Shown here piece by piece: positions 4,833 through 5,367 of a DNA stretch of 5,367 nt (within the stretch, counting starts at the first letter, position 1; each line of letters begins with the position of its first letter). Made by a program: the position numbers and the translations under genes. Origin of the DNA: Gammaproteobacteria bacterium (lineage in GTDB: Bacteria; Pseudomonadota; Gammaproteobacteria; DSM-16500). The notes under the pieces are model-generated. The model saw only the letters and a program-made list of their open reading frames with translations. It made no database searches and was not told where the DNA came from. The DNA lies in the NCBI GenBank assembly GCA_004322325.1, contig SCTP01000298.1:1-5367 (forward strand), read 5' to 3'.

Positions 4833-5367
4833 TTACTCCAACGAAAATCGATTTCCAGCATACACATAAAGCGGCCGCCAGATGAGTCGATTAAAAATAA
4901 GTACCAATACACACATCACGCCAATTCCCAATGCCGTATGGGAAAAATTCCCGGCCGTGGTATATTCCGTAATATAAGCGCCTAAGCCCGTTGCGACCAA
5001 TGTTTCTTTACCCCAACTCGCTACTTCCGCCACAATGCTCGCATTCCATGCACCGCCTGCTGCTGTGATGGCGCCAGTCATGTAGTAAGGGAAAATGCCA
5101 GGGAGCAATAAGCGGCTCCAGCGTAACCAGCCCACCACCCCTAAATTGTCTACCACTTGTAACAACTCTTTTGGCAACGTCGAAGCCCCAGCGATGACGT
5201 TAAATAAGATGTACCATTGCGCCCCTAAAATCATCAGGGGTGTGAGCCAAATGTTTGGGTTGAGATGATAATAAACAATAAAGACAACAATAAAAGGATA
5301 AATAAGATTCGCCGGGAAAGCCGCGAGAATTTGCGCAATAGGCTGAGCAATTTGCGCCACCTTCGGC
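4833..5367 (-). CDS. ABC transporter permease, C-terminal part (continues beyond the window)
   Basis: The frame is open to the right edge of the window, reading P-K-V before a GTG (5358-5360) that is probably an internal valine, so only the last ~177 residues are visible. The fragment resembles binding-protein-dependent permeases of the SsuC/TauC/NrtB group. It has a motif near P-x-N-L-I-Y-P-F at its start, membrane segments around 18-33, 40-58, 88-112 and 143-160 (numbered from the GTG), and a cytoplasmic EAA-like loop at about 63-90 (L-P-K-E-L-L ... L-G-V-V-G ... L-L-L-P-G-I-F-P) that docks on the ATPase. The C-terminus ends shortly after W-R-P-L-Y. Its full length is unknown. A single-domain subunit of about 250-300 residues or a longer tandem permease would both fit. 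It is co-transcribed with the ATPase gene. Confidence 0.85.
   Translation of the reverse strand, partial: PKVAQIAQPIAQILAAFPANLIYPFIVVFIVYYHLNPNIWLTPLMILGAQWYILFNVIAGASTLPKELLQVVDNLGVVGWLRWSRLLLPGIFPYYMTGAITAAGGAWNASIVAEVASWGKETLVATGLGAYITEYTTAGNFSHTALGIGVMCVLVLIFNRLIWRPLYVYAGNRFSLE
4836..4839 (-). promoter_or_regulatory. Ribosome binding site of the ABC ATPase gene
   Basis: GGAG on the minus strand lies six bases before the ATG at 4827-4829 and within the last codons of the permease gene. The arrangement implies translational coupling and supports the chosen start. Confidence 0.65.

Noticed and set aside
3857..4869. Several plus-strand open frames (3857-4150, 4147-4575, 4633-4869) and one at 4767-4985
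   Set aside because: They lie opposite the ABC ATPase and permease genes, which have all family motifs. Their translations show no recognisable domain or ribosome binding site, so they are shadow frames.

Overview
The window looks like chromosomal DNA from an AT-rich gammaproteobacterium, plausibly an intracellular or host-associated one such as a member of the Legionellales. This is an inference. It rests on the moderate GC content, the compact layout, and a flavoprotein-like gene whose reconstructed product ends in a eukaryotic-style CaaX prenylation motif (C-S-I-I). Nothing in the window fixes the genus. No rRNA, tRNA, CRISPR array or intact mobile element was seen.

Layout. The left edge (1-586, + strand) holds the 3' part of an antitoxin gene whose stop overlaps (ATGA) the start of a complete VapC-type PIN-domain toxin. 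A glutathione S-transferase family gene follows (626-1267, + strand). Just after it, at 1296-1348, lies a decayed second copy of the antitoxin/toxin junction: 34 of 39 bases match the intact junction at 125-163, and all five differences are transitions. This relic stops abruptly at the 3' end of the next gene.

From 2592 down to 1349 (- strand) there is one FAD-binding, monooxygenase-like gene split into two reading frames at a run of seven A (plus-strand T at 2354-2360). One extra A, or a -1 slip on the heptamer A-AAA-AAT, restores a continuous 414-residue protein with an N-terminal GxGPxG nucleotide-binding motif, a polyasparagine tail and the terminal CaaX box. It may be a pseudogene, a sequencing or assembly error, or a gene rescued by slippage. 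The window alone cannot decide which.

The right half looks like transport. A TauE/SafE-type membrane permease (2766-3542, + strand) runs tail-to-tail, with no intervening base, into an operon on the - strand. That operon has the C-terminal part of an ABC permease (5367-4833, cut by the window edge) and an ABC ATPase of the nitrate/sulfonate/taurine class with a C-terminal AAA-associated domain (4829-3543). The ABC pair would import a small anion or sulfonate-like solute, while TauE/SafE proteins move sulfite or organosulfonates. A shared sulfur role is possible but unproven.

The 173-base divergent region 2593-2765 holds plausible Shine-Dalgarno sites for both flanking genes and candidate promoters in both directions. 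The best candidate for a less-described system is the CaaX-tailed flavoprotein, which could be a host-lipidated effector, together with its frameshift and the toxin-antitoxin relic at its 3' border.
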